Assembly: GCA_937982565.1 (NCBI GenBank)
Contig: CALJLN010000033.1
Location: 60,218-124,217 of the forward strand
Direction: 5' to 3'
DNA from: UBA2421 sp002343075
GTDB taxonomy: Bacteria; Planctomycetota; Phycisphaerae; Tepidisphaerales; Tepidisphaeraceae
DNA: 64,000 nucleotides
Position 1 is the first letter of the stretch; every line of letters begins with the position of its first letter. The position numbers and the translations under genes are program-made. The notes under the pieces were generated by a model that was not told the DNA's origin, did not search any database, and saw only the letters and a list, made by a program, of their open reading frames with translations. Positions 1 to 8,537 of this stretch are shown here, piece after piece.

Positions 1-1
1 A

Positions 2-3000
2 TGGGCGCACAATCCGGTCATTGTCTCCGGCAACCGAGTCTTCACCCTGCCGCGGAACAGTGAGTTTGCGTTTATCAATGACGCCTCGACCGGCGCGGAG
101 ATCTCGCGCATTCCGGTCCAGCCGTTCGATAGCGCTGACACCCTCATCGGGGTGACCGGCGAGAGGCTTCTGCTTGCGGGGCTGAAATCGGTCTACTGCC
201 TCAACTGGGGCAAGTTTCAGGCCGACGCGCCCGTCGGCGCGTATCTGCAATGGTCGAGCATCTTTAAGCGCGGGGGATTCGACGACGCGAGCCTGCGCGG
301 GCGGCCGTTTCTCACGCATGATTCGGTCTATGTGCCTACTGCCTGGCAGATGTCGCGGATTGCCCTCGGCAACGGAAAGGCCATCAGCAGCTATCCCGGC
401 GAAGGACGGGAATGGAGCGAAGAAGAGTCGGCGGGCAACTTGCTGGTGCTGCAGGATCATCTCGTCATCGCCGGGCCTGAGCAGGTGGCGGTTTACACTG
501 ATCTGAATGTTGCGATGCAGAAGCTCGATGCCGAATCGCAGCGCGATCCCTCATCGCCCAAGCCGCGGCTGCGCTATGCCGAGGTGATGTTTGTTGCCGG
601 CCGCTTCGACCTCGCCGCCGCCAAACTGGATGAGGCAAGAGATCTACTTACCGCAGCGGGCGCGCTGCAGCCGGGTCCGGATCGCAACCGGCTCTTCAAT
701 TCGTCTCTGAACTTTGCGAAGAAGCTTACATCGCAACCGCGAGAGGAGGCGAGCATCCGCGGGTTCTTCGACCGCGCCGCGGTTGCCGCTGCATCGCCGC
801 AGCAGAACGTCGCATTTCGCATCGCAAAGGCGCGCTGGCTTAACCAGCAAAAGGACGATGCCGGCGAGTTGACGCTTTATCAGCAGATTCTGGCCGATCC
901 GGCGATGCGTCTAGAACTCATCAGCGGCGCCGACGGCGGGCCGGTGACGCAGGCAGCCTATATTGCCGAGCGAGCTGTGGGCGAAATCATCATGCGCAAC
1001 CCTGCGGTGTACGCACCCATTGAGCAGGCGGCGCAGGCTGAGTTCGATGCCGTCGCCAATGACAATGATCCCGAAAAACTGCTCGCGATCGCTCAAACCT
1101 ACCCAAATTCAAAGATCAGTGCCGCTGCACTTTTTGCGTCAGCAGGGATCTATGAGCACCGCGGCGACTATCGACAATCGGTCATGATTCTTCGGTCGCT
1201 CCTGCCACGCAATCTGTCCAACAATGACCGGCTCCTCTGCATGGAAACGCTTGCTCGCAACTACCTGATGCTGCCCAACAGGCTCGATGTCGCGATTTCG
1301 CGGCTTTACCAAGCATCGCAGTTATCTCCCACAGCAAGGCTCTCAAAACCTATTCAACTCCCCGGCGGGCAGACACTCGACAACGCGACCTTTGCAGAGG
1401 CAGCACTGGCGATCAAACAGCTCCGGCGGGAGGTGTCTCGGGAGCGGCTCACGCGGATTGCGCTTCCCTCAGGAGATGCCCCGCCCGATGAGACTCCGCC
1501 GGCCTTTGTCCAGGCGATGGAGCCGATCGATGGCGTCACCCGCCTGCTACGCCCGCCTACAGAGGGCGCGAGACACGATCGCTTAGTGGCGTACATGCCC
1601 GACAAAGGCGTGCGCGTGTTTCAGATCGTCGATGGCATCGCCAAGCCAATATTTGCCAGTCAAACCACCAGCATGCCCACCGGCTGCACATGGGTGGGCC
1701 AAAGCCTGCTCTACTGGACCGCCAACCGAGTTGTTTTCGTCAAGGGGGACGATAGCGGCCTGCCGATGTGGGAGATCTCGCTTGGCAACCTGCCACAGGT
1801 TGAACTTTCCGCCGCCGGGGAAGAGGAGATTGCCAGTTCCAACCAGGACCTGACCGAGGCCGGCGAGCAAGCTCAGTCAGAGCGATTCAACAACCCCGAT
1901 TTTGGCGGGGTCAATGCTCGAAGGGTGGTGGTTCGCCAGGGTGGCCAGATTATCGTTCGAAATGGAAATGCGGTGCGAGTCTTCCGCCCAAACCAGCCCA
2001 ACAACGCTCCTGGCGAAACTGACGAACGCATTGTGCAGGTGCGTGCGCTTTCCGATCGCGTGATTGTTTCGACGAACCAGGGCCGAATCCTCGCGCTCGA
2101 TCTTGCCGACGGCAATTGCCTGTGGCAGGTGCGTCCCAGCGACCGCGCCATCGATCGATTGCTGGCGACCGACGATTTCGTCGCCACCCTGTTCTTCGAC
2201 GACAGTTCCGCACAGATTGTCGCGATCGATGCTACCACCGGGCAGTTTGCGTTCCGGCGGGTGTTCTCGCGCGATGCAGGCGTTGTCAATTTCTGCCTCG
2301 CCCCGGATGGCAAACTCCTCTGGCTGCGGCCCGAAGCCCTTTTTGCCAAAGACCTGTTCGATCCGTCTGACCGCCCGACTTACTCGCGCAGCATGCGTCC
2401 CCCCGACGGCGGGCCTGTGTTTGGCATGGAAATGCGGCTCCTCGACCAGATGCTCGTCGTCGATGACAAAGTGCTCATCCTTGCCGACGGCGGGCAGCAT
2501 GTGCGCGCGTTCTCGCTTGACGATGGCCGTCCCATTTCGCAGAAAACCACCGACGGCAACCTCACCATCGAGCAGCGTTTTCGAACGGGTAGCGGCGATT
2601 GGAATGCCAAGCTCGCCGTCTTTGGCCGCAGGCTCTATTGCATGGGTGTTCTCGGCGAGATGATCTCGCACGACCTGGAGACATCGGATTATGTGGTGCT
2701 AAACGTCCGCCGGATTGATTCACCCCTTAAGTGGGCCGGGCGGGAGATGATCGCAACCACCACACACATTCTGCGCATCGAAGAACCGACCAACGCCGGT
2801 GCCGGCCGACGCCGCGACGCCGTCGCCGCCACGCCCAATGCGGGGCTGAGCATCGCCGCTTTTCGGCGGGCACTTACCGACGGCGGCACCGAAAGCGGAA
2901 AGCTCGATCATCTCTTTCAAGTCGCCGGCAATATCGTCAACGAACAATGGCAGCCCGTCGACGGCGGACTGGCCTATCTCACCGCCGATCGCAAACTGCA

Positions 3001-3025
3001 TATTCTCAGAGGAAACGGCAAGTAG
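2..3025 (+). CDS. TPR / PQQ-like beta-propeller protein, 5'-truncated by window edge
   Basis: The frame is open from base 2, and the first in-frame ATG/GTG-type codon (152) falls inside propeller-like sequence, so the true start lies left of the window. The visible part is about 1007 codons. Near the start, short strands alternate with Trp/Asp-Gly turns, as in PQQ-type propellers. A helical region at about residues 165-260 reads like tetratricopeptide repeats (RLRYAEVMFVAGRFDLAAAK). A second propeller-like region at about residues 670-770 carries VSTNQGRILALDLADG and VAIDATTGQFAFRR, the typical WD/PQQ turn pattern. It is probably exported or periplasmic, but the N-terminus that would show this is missing. 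No catalytic motif is visible, and a scaffold or sensor role is only inferred. It is followed 86 bp later by a NifU-like gene on the same strand. Confidence 0.75.
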   Translation, partial: WAHNPVIVSGNRVFTLPRNSEFAFINDASTGAEISRIPVQPFDSADTLIGVTGERLLLAGLKSVYCLNWGKFQADAPVGAYLQWSSIFKRGGFDDASLRGRPFLTHDSVYVPTAWQMSRIALGNGKAISSYPGEGREWSEEESAGNLLVLQDHLVIAGPEQVAVYTDLNVAMQKLDAESQRDPSSPKPRLRYAEVMFVAGRFDLAAAKLDEARDLLTAAGALQPGPDRNRLFNSSLNFAKKLTSQPREEASIRGFFDRAAVAAASPQQNVAFRIAKARWLNQQKDDAGELTLYQQILADPAMRLELISGADGGPVTQAAYIAERAVGEIIMRNPAVYAPIEQAAQAEFDAVANDNDPEKLLAIAQTYPNSKISAAALFASAGIYEHRGDYRQSVMILRSLLPRNLSNNDRLLCMETLARNYLMLPNRLDVAISRLYQASQLSPTARLSKPIQLPGGQTLDNATFAEAALAIKQLRREVSRERLTRIALPSGDAPPDETPPAFVQAMEPIDGVTRLLRPPTEGARHDRLVAYMPDKGVRVFQIVDGIAKPIFASQTTSMPTGCTWVGQSLLYWTANRVVFVKGDDSGLPMWEISLGNLPQVELSAAGEEEIASSNQDLTEAGEQAQSERFNNPDFGGVNARRVVVRQGGQIIVRNGNAVRVFRPNQPNNAPGETDERIVQVRALSDRVIVSTNQGRILALDLADGNCLWQVRPSDRAIDRLLATDDFVATLFFDDSSAQIVAIDATTGQFAFRRVFSRDAGVVNFCLAPDGKLLWLRPEALFAKDLFDPSDRPTYSRSMRPPDGGPVFGMEMRLLDQMLVVDDKVLILADGGQHVRAFSLDDGRPISQKTTDGNLTIEQRFRTGSGDWNAKLAVFGRRLYCMGVLGEMISHDLETSDYVVLNVRRIDSPLKWAGREMIATTTHILRIEEPTNAGAGRRRDAVAATPNAGLSIAAFRRALTDGGTESGKLDHLFQVAGNIVNEQWQPVDGGLAYLTADRKLHILRGNGK

Positions 3026-3111
3026 CGGCAGGAACGCACTCGCGACAAACCGCTCGCCAACCATGCAACCGCCCGTTCCACGCATGGCACAAGCGGCGGC
3101 AGAAGGATATA

Positions 3112-3390
3112 ATGCAGGAGCCTGAGAGGAGCACCGTGGGTCAACCGCTTGAACAATCAACACTGCCGATTCGCGAGCGCGTGCAGAACGTGCTCGACCT
3201 CATTCGCCCGGCAGTGCAGGCCGACGGCGGCGATATCGAACTCGTTGATGTCAATGCTGGCGTCGTGTCGATCCGATTTCATGGCGCCTGCCACGGCTGC
3301 CCAAGCAGCACCATGACGCTCCAATATGGCCTCGAACGCAATCTGCGCGAGAAGATCCCTGAAATCACCCGCGTGGTTCCCGTTACATAG
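3112..3390 (+). CDS. NifU-like Fe-S scaffold domain protein
   Basis: A 92-residue protein that consists of the C-terminal NifU domain alone. The conserved GACHGCPSS stretch places Cys60 and Cys63 in the CxxC pair that binds a labile Fe-S cluster in Nfu/NifU proteins. The family assembles and transfers Fe-S clusters to apoproteins in the cytoplasm. ATG at 3112 is preceded by AGAAGGA five bases upstream. An in-frame GTG at 3136, preceded by GAGGAG, is an equally good start and would give an 84-residue protein. No other isc/suf genes are nearby, so it appears to be a stand-alone Nfu-type carrier. Confidence 0.85.
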   Translation: MQEPERSTVGQPLEQSTLPIRERVQNVLDLIRPAVQADGGDIELVDVNAGVVSIRFHGACHGCPSSTMTLQYGLERNLREKIPEITRVVPVT

Positions 3391-3478
3391 CTGCCCACGA
3401 CATTGCAGCCTGCTGCAAGATTGCCCTATGCATCGTTGGTAGTGAGCCGCCCCGCCCGGGGGCGTGCCCGGGAGCCGC

Positions 3479-4285
3479 TCATTTGATGACAATTTTTTCC
3501 AGCCCCTCCACCGCCGGGGGATACTTCATGTTCAGCCGCTGCATCGAACGAACGATTACATCGCTGATCGCCCAATTGCGATACCACTTTCGATCGGCCG
3601 GGATGACATACCAGGGGGCGTGTCGGGTGCTGGTCTTGTCGATCGCCTCTTCAAACGCCGCCATGTAGTCGTCCCACAATTCGCGCTCTTTTAAGTCACC
3701 CGGGTTGAACTTCCAGTGCTCTTGCGGGTCGGCCAGGCGGGCTTCGAGCCGCTCTTTCTGCTCGGCCTTGGATATGTGAAGGAAAAACTTCAGGATAAGC
3801 GTGCCTTCTTCCGCAAGAATGCGCTCGAAGTTGTTGATGTGTTCGTAGCGGTGCTTCCAGACGCTCCGCGGAGCGATGTTGTGAACGCGCTCGATCAGCA
3901 CGGCCTCGTAGTGGCTGCGGTTGTGAATGCCGATCATCCCCCTCTGCGGGGCCGCGAGGTGATGCCGCCAGAGAAAATCGTGCGACCGTTCAAGGCTGGA
4001 AGGCACCTTGAAGCTGGTTACACTGCAGCCTTGCGGGTTGACCCCGTGAAACACATGATCAATCGCGCCGTCCTTCCCGCCGGCGTCCATCGCCTGCAGG
4101 ACAATCAACACCGAGTGCTTTCCCTCGGCATACAATCGCTCCTGCAGGTCCCAGAGCTTGGATCGCAACTTCTCTATCGCCGGTTGCGCCGATTCCTTAT
4201 CCTTAAATCTGCCCGTGTCGTCTGTCTTACATTTCTTGATATGAAAGCGCTTTCCCGGTGTGGCGAGGTGGTCAGAGTCAATCAT
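3479..4285 (-). CDS. Polyphosphate kinase 2 family protein
   Basis: PPK2-family enzymes transfer phosphate between polyphosphate and nucleotides. The 268-residue product has the diagnostic Walker A variant AMDAGGKDG at residues 65-73, a lid-type FLWRHH motif near residue 108, and NRSHYEAVL near 126. The family usually has NRSWYEDVL there, so Trp-to-His and Asp-to-Ala changes are visible. Length fits a single-domain PPK2. I chose the ATG at 4285 because the reading frame upstream to 4357 shows no family similarity. Whether it makes nucleoside di- or triphosphates cannot be told from sequence alone. It converges on the NifU-like gene across about 88 bp containing two small inverted repeats. Confidence 0.85.
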   Translation of the reverse strand: MIDSDHLATPGKRFHIKKCKTDDTGRFKDKESAQPAIEKLRSKLWDLQERLYAEGKHSVLIVLQAMDAGGKDGAIDHVFHGVNPQGCSVTSFKVPSSLERSHDFLWRHHLAAPQRGMIGIHNRSHYEAVLIERVHNIAPRSVWKHRYEHINNFERILAEEGTLILKFFLHISKAEQKERLEARLADPQEHWKFNPGDLKERELWDDYMAAFEEAIDKTSTRHAPWYVIPADRKWYRNWAISDVIVRSMQRLNMKYPPAVEGLEKIVIK

Positions 4286-4448
4286 TCTCGCAATGCTACC
4301 CGCACCGCAGGGGACCCGGGCCAAAAATAATCGCAAAATGACAGCGCACTCGCCCACCGGAAGCCGTAATCAAGGCGAACGGCCTGCCCGACGAGTCTCA
4401 TATGCCTCGTGTTCTATATCAGGCGATGAACACGTTGAGCCACCATCA

Positions 4449-5645
4449 CTAAGCCAACGGCAGTTCCACCACAGTCGCGGTGCGCATCGATCCTTCTGCC
4501 GGAATTGTGAGTTTGGTGCCGGGCGCAAAGTGGGGCTTTTTGAGAAACGCAAACCCGATCGACGCGTTGCCGCGCACGGGGGAAACGGTGCTGCTGGTGA
4601 CGATACCGATCTGATTCTGCTCGGCGTCAAACACAGGCGAGCCAGCGATCGGCAGCGAGTCATCAAGCATCTTAAACCCCGCCAGCATCCGGGGCACCTG
4701 CTGGCGGGCGTGCATGCGCGCGACAATCTCCTGGCCCACGTAGCACTTGCTCAGGCTCACGGCCCGCCGAAAAAGTGCGCCCGTCTCCGCGGGTAAAACG
4801 CCCGGCCCGGTTTCTTCCGCGGGCGTGGTTGCGGCCTCTCGCAGCTTGCGGGCGGGATACGCAGTGGCCGGTGAAACAACCGCAAAATCGATCCCGCAAA
4901 GCGCGTGCCCCGCTTCAATCCGCCGGGCGTTAAAGGCAGCCCAGCCCACACCACGCGCCAGCGGTGCACCCTCGGCACCCTCTGCAGTCAATCGCGTCCA
5001 GATCGCCACCGCGGAATCTGTCGGCACCAGCAAACACGCTGCAGGCGCATCGTTAAGATTGTCTTCAAACACCACCACTTCGACCCCATCAATCGCCAGC
5101 CGCCCCGCCTTGACATCGCTCAGCTTGCCCCCCTCGCCAGCAACCGCTGCGAGCACCTCGCGCGCCTTCGGCCCGATGAGTAGGAAAGGATGCCACACCC
5201 CCACCGCCGACTGCATCTTCACTTGCTCGGCAAACAGATACTTATCAAAGACATCCTTCAGAGACTCAATCAGTGTGACATCAGCAATCATCATCGCGAC
5301 ATCACCCAGCTCAATCACGCGCATATCTGCTACGATGCGGCCCTTGAGATTGAGCAGAAACGAGTAGACACCCCCTCCAGCAGGCATGGGTTGCTTCGTC
5401 TCCTTGTCCCAAGTTTGGTTGCTGATCAACCCATTCAGAAACGAGCAGCGGTCGCGACCGGTGAAAAGCAGCGCACCGCGAAATGGCAAATCCATGATTC
5501 CACAAGACTTGTGAAGCGCAGCATACTCCAGCTGCGGCTGGCCGAAAGTGCTGACTATCTCGATAGACCCGAACGACTGCATGTCGGCGTCCACCGATTG
5601 ATGCAGTTCCAGCAGCGGGTTGGGAATTTGGGGAATTTGTTCCAT
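4449..5645 (-). CDS. ygfZ: YgfZ/GcvT-family folate-binding protein
   Basis: A 398-residue member of the aminomethyltransferase fold family. The motif KCYVGQE at residues 300-306 matches the K-x-C-Y-x-G-Q-E signature of YgfZ/IBA57, which support maturation or repair of [4Fe-4S] enzymes using a folate cofactor. The N-terminal part (YAALHKSCGIMDLPFRGALLFTGRDRCSFLNGLIS) matches the GcvT N-terminal domain. The lack of the rest of the glycine-cleavage operon also argues for YgfZ over GcvT. MtaB in this window is one example of an enzyme class that depends on such Fe-S support, though no direct link is shown. The start ATG at 5645 gives the conserved N-terminus. Confidence 0.85.
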   Translation of the reverse strand: MEQIPQIPNPLLELHQSVDADMQSFGSIEIVSTFGQPQLEYAALHKSCGIMDLPFRGALLFTGRDRCSFLNGLISNQTWDKETKQPMPAGGGVYSFLLNLKGRIVADMRVIELGDVAMMIADVTLIESLKDVFDKYLFAEQVKMQSAVGVWHPFLLIGPKAREVLAAVAGEGGKLSDVKAGRLAIDGVEVVVFEDNLNDAPAACLLVPTDSAVAIWTRLTAEGAEGAPLARGVGWAAFNARRIEAGHALCGIDFAVVSPATAYPARKLREAATTPAEETGPGVLPAETGALFRRAVSLSKCYVGQEIVARMHARQQVPRMLAGFKMLDDSLPIAGSPVFDAEQNQIGIVTSSTVSPVRGNASIGFAFLKKPHFAPGTKLTIPAEGSMRTATVVELPLA

Positions 5646-5820
5646 TGCTACGAGCCGATTTTAGCACAGCCGACGCAAAGTTGCTGTCACTTACAAAGTT
5701 CGAGCGGGAATCTCTCCAATTGGTTCGTATACTATGCATGAGTGGGTCGGAGACCCGCTCCCCGGGACGGAGAGAACGCAACCGCCTCTCTGTTCATTGC
5801 GCTGTGATGGAGTTGAGCCA

Positions 5821-6642
5821 ATGAGCGAACAACCAAGTGATGGACAACCTCTGCCCGACGAACCCGACGAAGCGTCATCAACCAAAGACATCGCTCCCGT
5901 GCTTAGCGGCTGGGATTACGAGCCGGGCGCGATCAATGTCCGCAAGATTCGCGGGGTGGATGGCGTCGCCAGGCTGCAGATGCGGCTCGATCTCGGACTG
6001 CTGCAGATGGAACTGTCTGGCCGGCCCGATGGCCAGCGCCCGCACGGTTGTGAGTCGTTGCTCGACTACTTCGAGGGCCAGCTCGACAAGCACCGCGACC
6101 GCAACGGCACCGAGCTGGGCTTTCATCTCACCAACAACCAATGCCAACTGCTTCGTGACGAAGCGCAGATGTATTATCACCGCTACCTCAGCCTTTATGT
6201 GCTGGAAGATTTCACCGGCGTGGTACGCGATACCGAGCGAAATCTGCGCGTGCTCGACCTCTGCGGGCGATATGCGGTTGATGAGCATGATCGCCTGGCG
6301 CTCGAGCAGTATCGCCCTTACATCATCATGATGAATGCCCGCGCAAGTGCGTCGCTGCTCTTTAAGGTTAATCAATTTCGCGAAGCACTTTCACTTGTCG
6401 AAGAGGCGCTGGCCAACATCCGCGATTTCTTCGGAAAGTTTGGACAGTCCGATGCATACGGCTACAGCGGCGAAGTAAAAATGCTCAAGCGATTCGCGCG
6501 CGAGATTCGCAAGAAAATGCCCATCGACCCTCTCACCCGCCTGCAAACCCAACTCGATCGCGCCGTAAAGGCCGAGCGATATGAGGAAGCAGCACGGCTT
6601 CGCGATGAAATCAGGCAAAAAAGCGAAGAAGCAAGAGCCTAA
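5821..6642 (+). CDS. UVR-motif (UvrB/UvrC) domain protein
   Basis: A 273-residue protein. The last 35 residues (DPLTRLQTQLDRAVKAERY followed by EEAARLRDEIR) form a UVR motif, the helical hairpin by which UvrB contacts UvrC and which also occurs in McsA-like proteins. The rest is helical and includes a segment around residues 130-215 that resembles a degenerate TPR fold. ATG at 5821 follows a GGAG about 10 bases upstream. An upstream in-frame ATG (5734) would add 29 residues of low-quality sequence. It is divergent from ygfZ. Function is unassigned; a DNA-repair or stress-adaptor role would be guesswork. Confidence 0.7.
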   Translation: MSEQPSDGQPLPDEPDEASSTKDIAPVLSGWDYEPGAINVRKIRGVDGVARLQMRLDLGLLQMELSGRPDGQRPHGCESLLDYFEGQLDKHRDRNGTELGFHLTNNQCQLLRDEAQMYYHRYLSLYVLEDFTGVVRDTERNLRVLDLCGRYAVDEHDRLALEQYRPYIIMMNARASASLLFKVNQFREALSLVEEALANIRDFFGKFGQSDAYGYSGEVKMLKRFAREIRKKMPIDPLTRLQTQLDRAVKAERYEEAARLRDEIRQKSEEARA

Positions 6643-6833
6643 CCCGCCGAACGCGCCTCTCGAAAGCTCTAAACCGCGCAAGCTGTAAGCGAGGCGCATA
6701 GATGGGCGATAGAGACCCCGAACTGCAGGTGCAGCAAGCGCCCAATCGTCAAACCCGTAGCAAACCGCGCCCCGCCGCGATATGATTCACTGATACTAGC
6801 GGCAACGTAAAGTTGACGTGAAGCTTGAGTCTT

Positions 6834-6907
6834 GTTCCCGTAGCTCAATTGGATAGAGCATCGGATTCCGAATCCGAAGGTTGCAGGTTCGATCCCCGCC
6901 GGGAACG
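6834..6907 (+). tRNA. tRNA-Arg (anticodon CCG)
   Basis: A complete cloverleaf can be drawn. The acceptor stem is GTTCCCG/CGGGAAC, the D-arm AGCTCAATTGGATAGAGC, and the anticodon stem TCGGA/TCCGA with loop TTCCGAA (anticodon CCG, reading CGG). The T-loop is TTCGATC. The T-stem GCAGG/CCCGC has one A-C mismatch. Discriminator is G and CCA is not encoded. Confidence 0.95.
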
Positions 6908-7156
6908 TTAGGAAACTCGCAGAATCGAAGCTCGCCCCGCAAACACACAGCCACCGGTTGGACACGGGGCATACAACCGCCGAACCATCCGATCTCAATG
7001 ACCAGATTGGTTTCTCGCGAGTCGACAAGTTAAGTCTGTCACATCCCCAGCTCTGGCGACAAACTGCCACTGCGGCGAAGATTCGTGGGCTAGAGGGAGC
7101 ACAAACTCAATTCCGCGGCATACCCCGAGATTTCAGGCGTGAGAAGATCCGGCAAA
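6908..7156. other. Spacer between two tRNA genes, no gene seen
   Basis: About 250 bp between the oppositely oriented tRNA-Arg and tRNA-Val genes. An open frame on the plus strand runs through here and across tRNA-Val, but it has no recognisable protein character. I see no clear repeat or integrase-type attachment structure. Confidence 0.5.
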
Positions 7157-7230
7157 TGGGCGGTACAGGGCTCGAACCTGTGACCCCCAGCGTGTCATGC
7201 TGGTGCGCTAGCCAACTGCGCCAACCGCCC
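7157..7230 (-). tRNA. tRNA-Val (anticodon GAC)
   Basis: On the reverse strand the acceptor stem is GGGCGGT/ACCGCCC with discriminator A. The D-arm is GGCGCAGTTGGCTAGCGC and the anticodon stem is CCAGC/GCTGG with loop ATGACAC, giving anticodon GAC (valine). The T-arm is CACAGGTTCGAGCCCTGT. CCA is not encoded. It lies about 100 bp beyond the 3' end of ilvC on the same strand. Confidence 0.95.
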
Positions 7231-7336
7231 GTCGAAAAGGTACTCTATTCCTTTGCGGTGTCGGATTCAAGGCGCGCAGTTTACTCGCGGCAGGATGCCG
7301 GATGCGGCGCAGCGGGATGGGTGCTGCGGTGTTTCC

Positions 7337-8347
7337 CTACTTCGGTGGCTCTTTTGCGTTTAGCCAGGTCATCATCTTTCTCAGCTTGCGGCCGGTGACT
7401 TCGACCGGGTGGTCGTGGTCGGCTTCATAGAGACGCTTGAAGTTCTGCATACCGGCCTCGAATTCTGCCCGCCAGCCTCTTGCAAAGGTCCCGTCCTGAA
7501 TCTCCTTTAGGACCTGCCTCATTTCCTGTTTTGTCAGTTCGGTGACGATCCGCGGGCCGGTTTTCAGGTCGCCCCACTCGGCGGTGTTACTGATGCTGTA
7601 TCGCATGTAATCAAGCCCGCCCTGGTAGATCAGGTCTACGATCAGCTTAACTTCGTGTACGCACTCGAAATAGGCCATTTCGGGCGGGTAGCCGGCTTCG
7701 ATGAGCGTCTCGAAGCCTGCCTTGATTAGCGCGCTAAGCCCGCCGCAGAGGACGACCTGCTCGCCGAAGAGGTCTGTCTCACATTCGTCCTTAAAATTGG
7801 TCTCGATGATGCCGCTGCGCGCCCCGCCGACGCCTCTGGCCCAGGCGAGGCCTATATTGCGAGCATTTCCGGTTGCATCCTGATGCACCGCGAGCAGGCA
7901 GGGCACGCCGCCGCCCTTTTCAAACTCGCTGCGGACGAGGTGGCCCGGGCCTTTGGGGGCGACCATAAGCACATCCACATCAGCCGGCGCTACGATTGTC
8001 TTAAAGTGAAAGTTAAACCCGTGGGTACAGCCGACAGCTTGCCCGGCACGGAGGTGCGGCTTGATGCTCTTGTCGTAGACGCCCGGCTGAACCTCGTCTG
8101 GAAGCGTGATGATGGCCAGATCGGCCTGCTTCACAGCATCTTCGACGCTCATTGGGTCAAACCCCTTTTCGATCGCCAGGCGGCCGTTGGCGCTGTCCTT
8201 GCGATTGGCGACGATCACTTTCAGGCCACTTTCTCGCATATTCTGAGCGTGAGCGTGGCCTTGTGACCCGAAACCTATCACCGCTACAACTTTACCCTTG
8301 AGGCCATCGAGGGGTGCGTCTTTCTCGTAGAGAATATTGAGTGCCAT
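7337..8347 (-). CDS. ilvC: Ketol-acid reductoisomerase (NADP+)
   Basis: Catalyses the isomeroreduction of acetolactate or acetohydroxybutyrate, the second step of valine/isoleucine synthesis, with NADPH and Mg2+. The 336-residue product is a class I (short) enzyme. The Rossmann motif GFGSQGHAHA lies at residues 25-34, followed by the basic NRKDS loop that selects NADPH. The metal-binding region is visible as ETDLFGEQ, and ECVHEVKLIVDLIYQGGL carries the conserved Glu residues of the C-terminal knotted domain. ATG at 8347 is chosen because the family begins at this point; AAGGA lies about 10 bases upstream. The upstream 21 in-frame codons do not fit. It is divergent from the argD-like gene and has no ilvBN nearby. 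Confidence 0.95.
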   Translation of the reverse strand: MALNILYEKDAPLDGLKGKVVAVIGFGSQGHAHAQNMRESGLKVIVANRKDSANGRLAIEKGFDPMSVEDAVKQADLAIITLPDEVQPGVYDKSIKPHLRAGQAVGCTHGFNFHFKTIVAPADVDVLMVAPKGPGHLVRSEFEKGGGVPCLLAVHQDATGNARNIGLAWARGVGGARSGIIETNFKDECETDLFGEQVVLCGGLSALIKAGFETLIEAGYPPEMAYFECVHEVKLIVDLIYQGGLDYMRYSISNTAEWGDLKTGPRIVTELTKQEMRQVLKEIQDGTFARGWRAEFEAGMQNFKRLYEADHDHPVEVTGRKLRKMMTWLNAKEPPK

Positions 8348-8537
8348 GGTCGATCTATCCTTAAAAACAGTTGAATCGTAAAGACTAGAGGCTTGTCGGG
8401 TTGCTGTCAAAGCGAATTCAGATTTGATAAATTAGTCGACGGTTTTCGCATGACGGCGAGCGCACGACTGATTTACGGCTGGCAGATTGCGCGTAAAGGC
8501 TGCGCGGCGAACCAGAGGCAGACGAGGAGACCGAAAA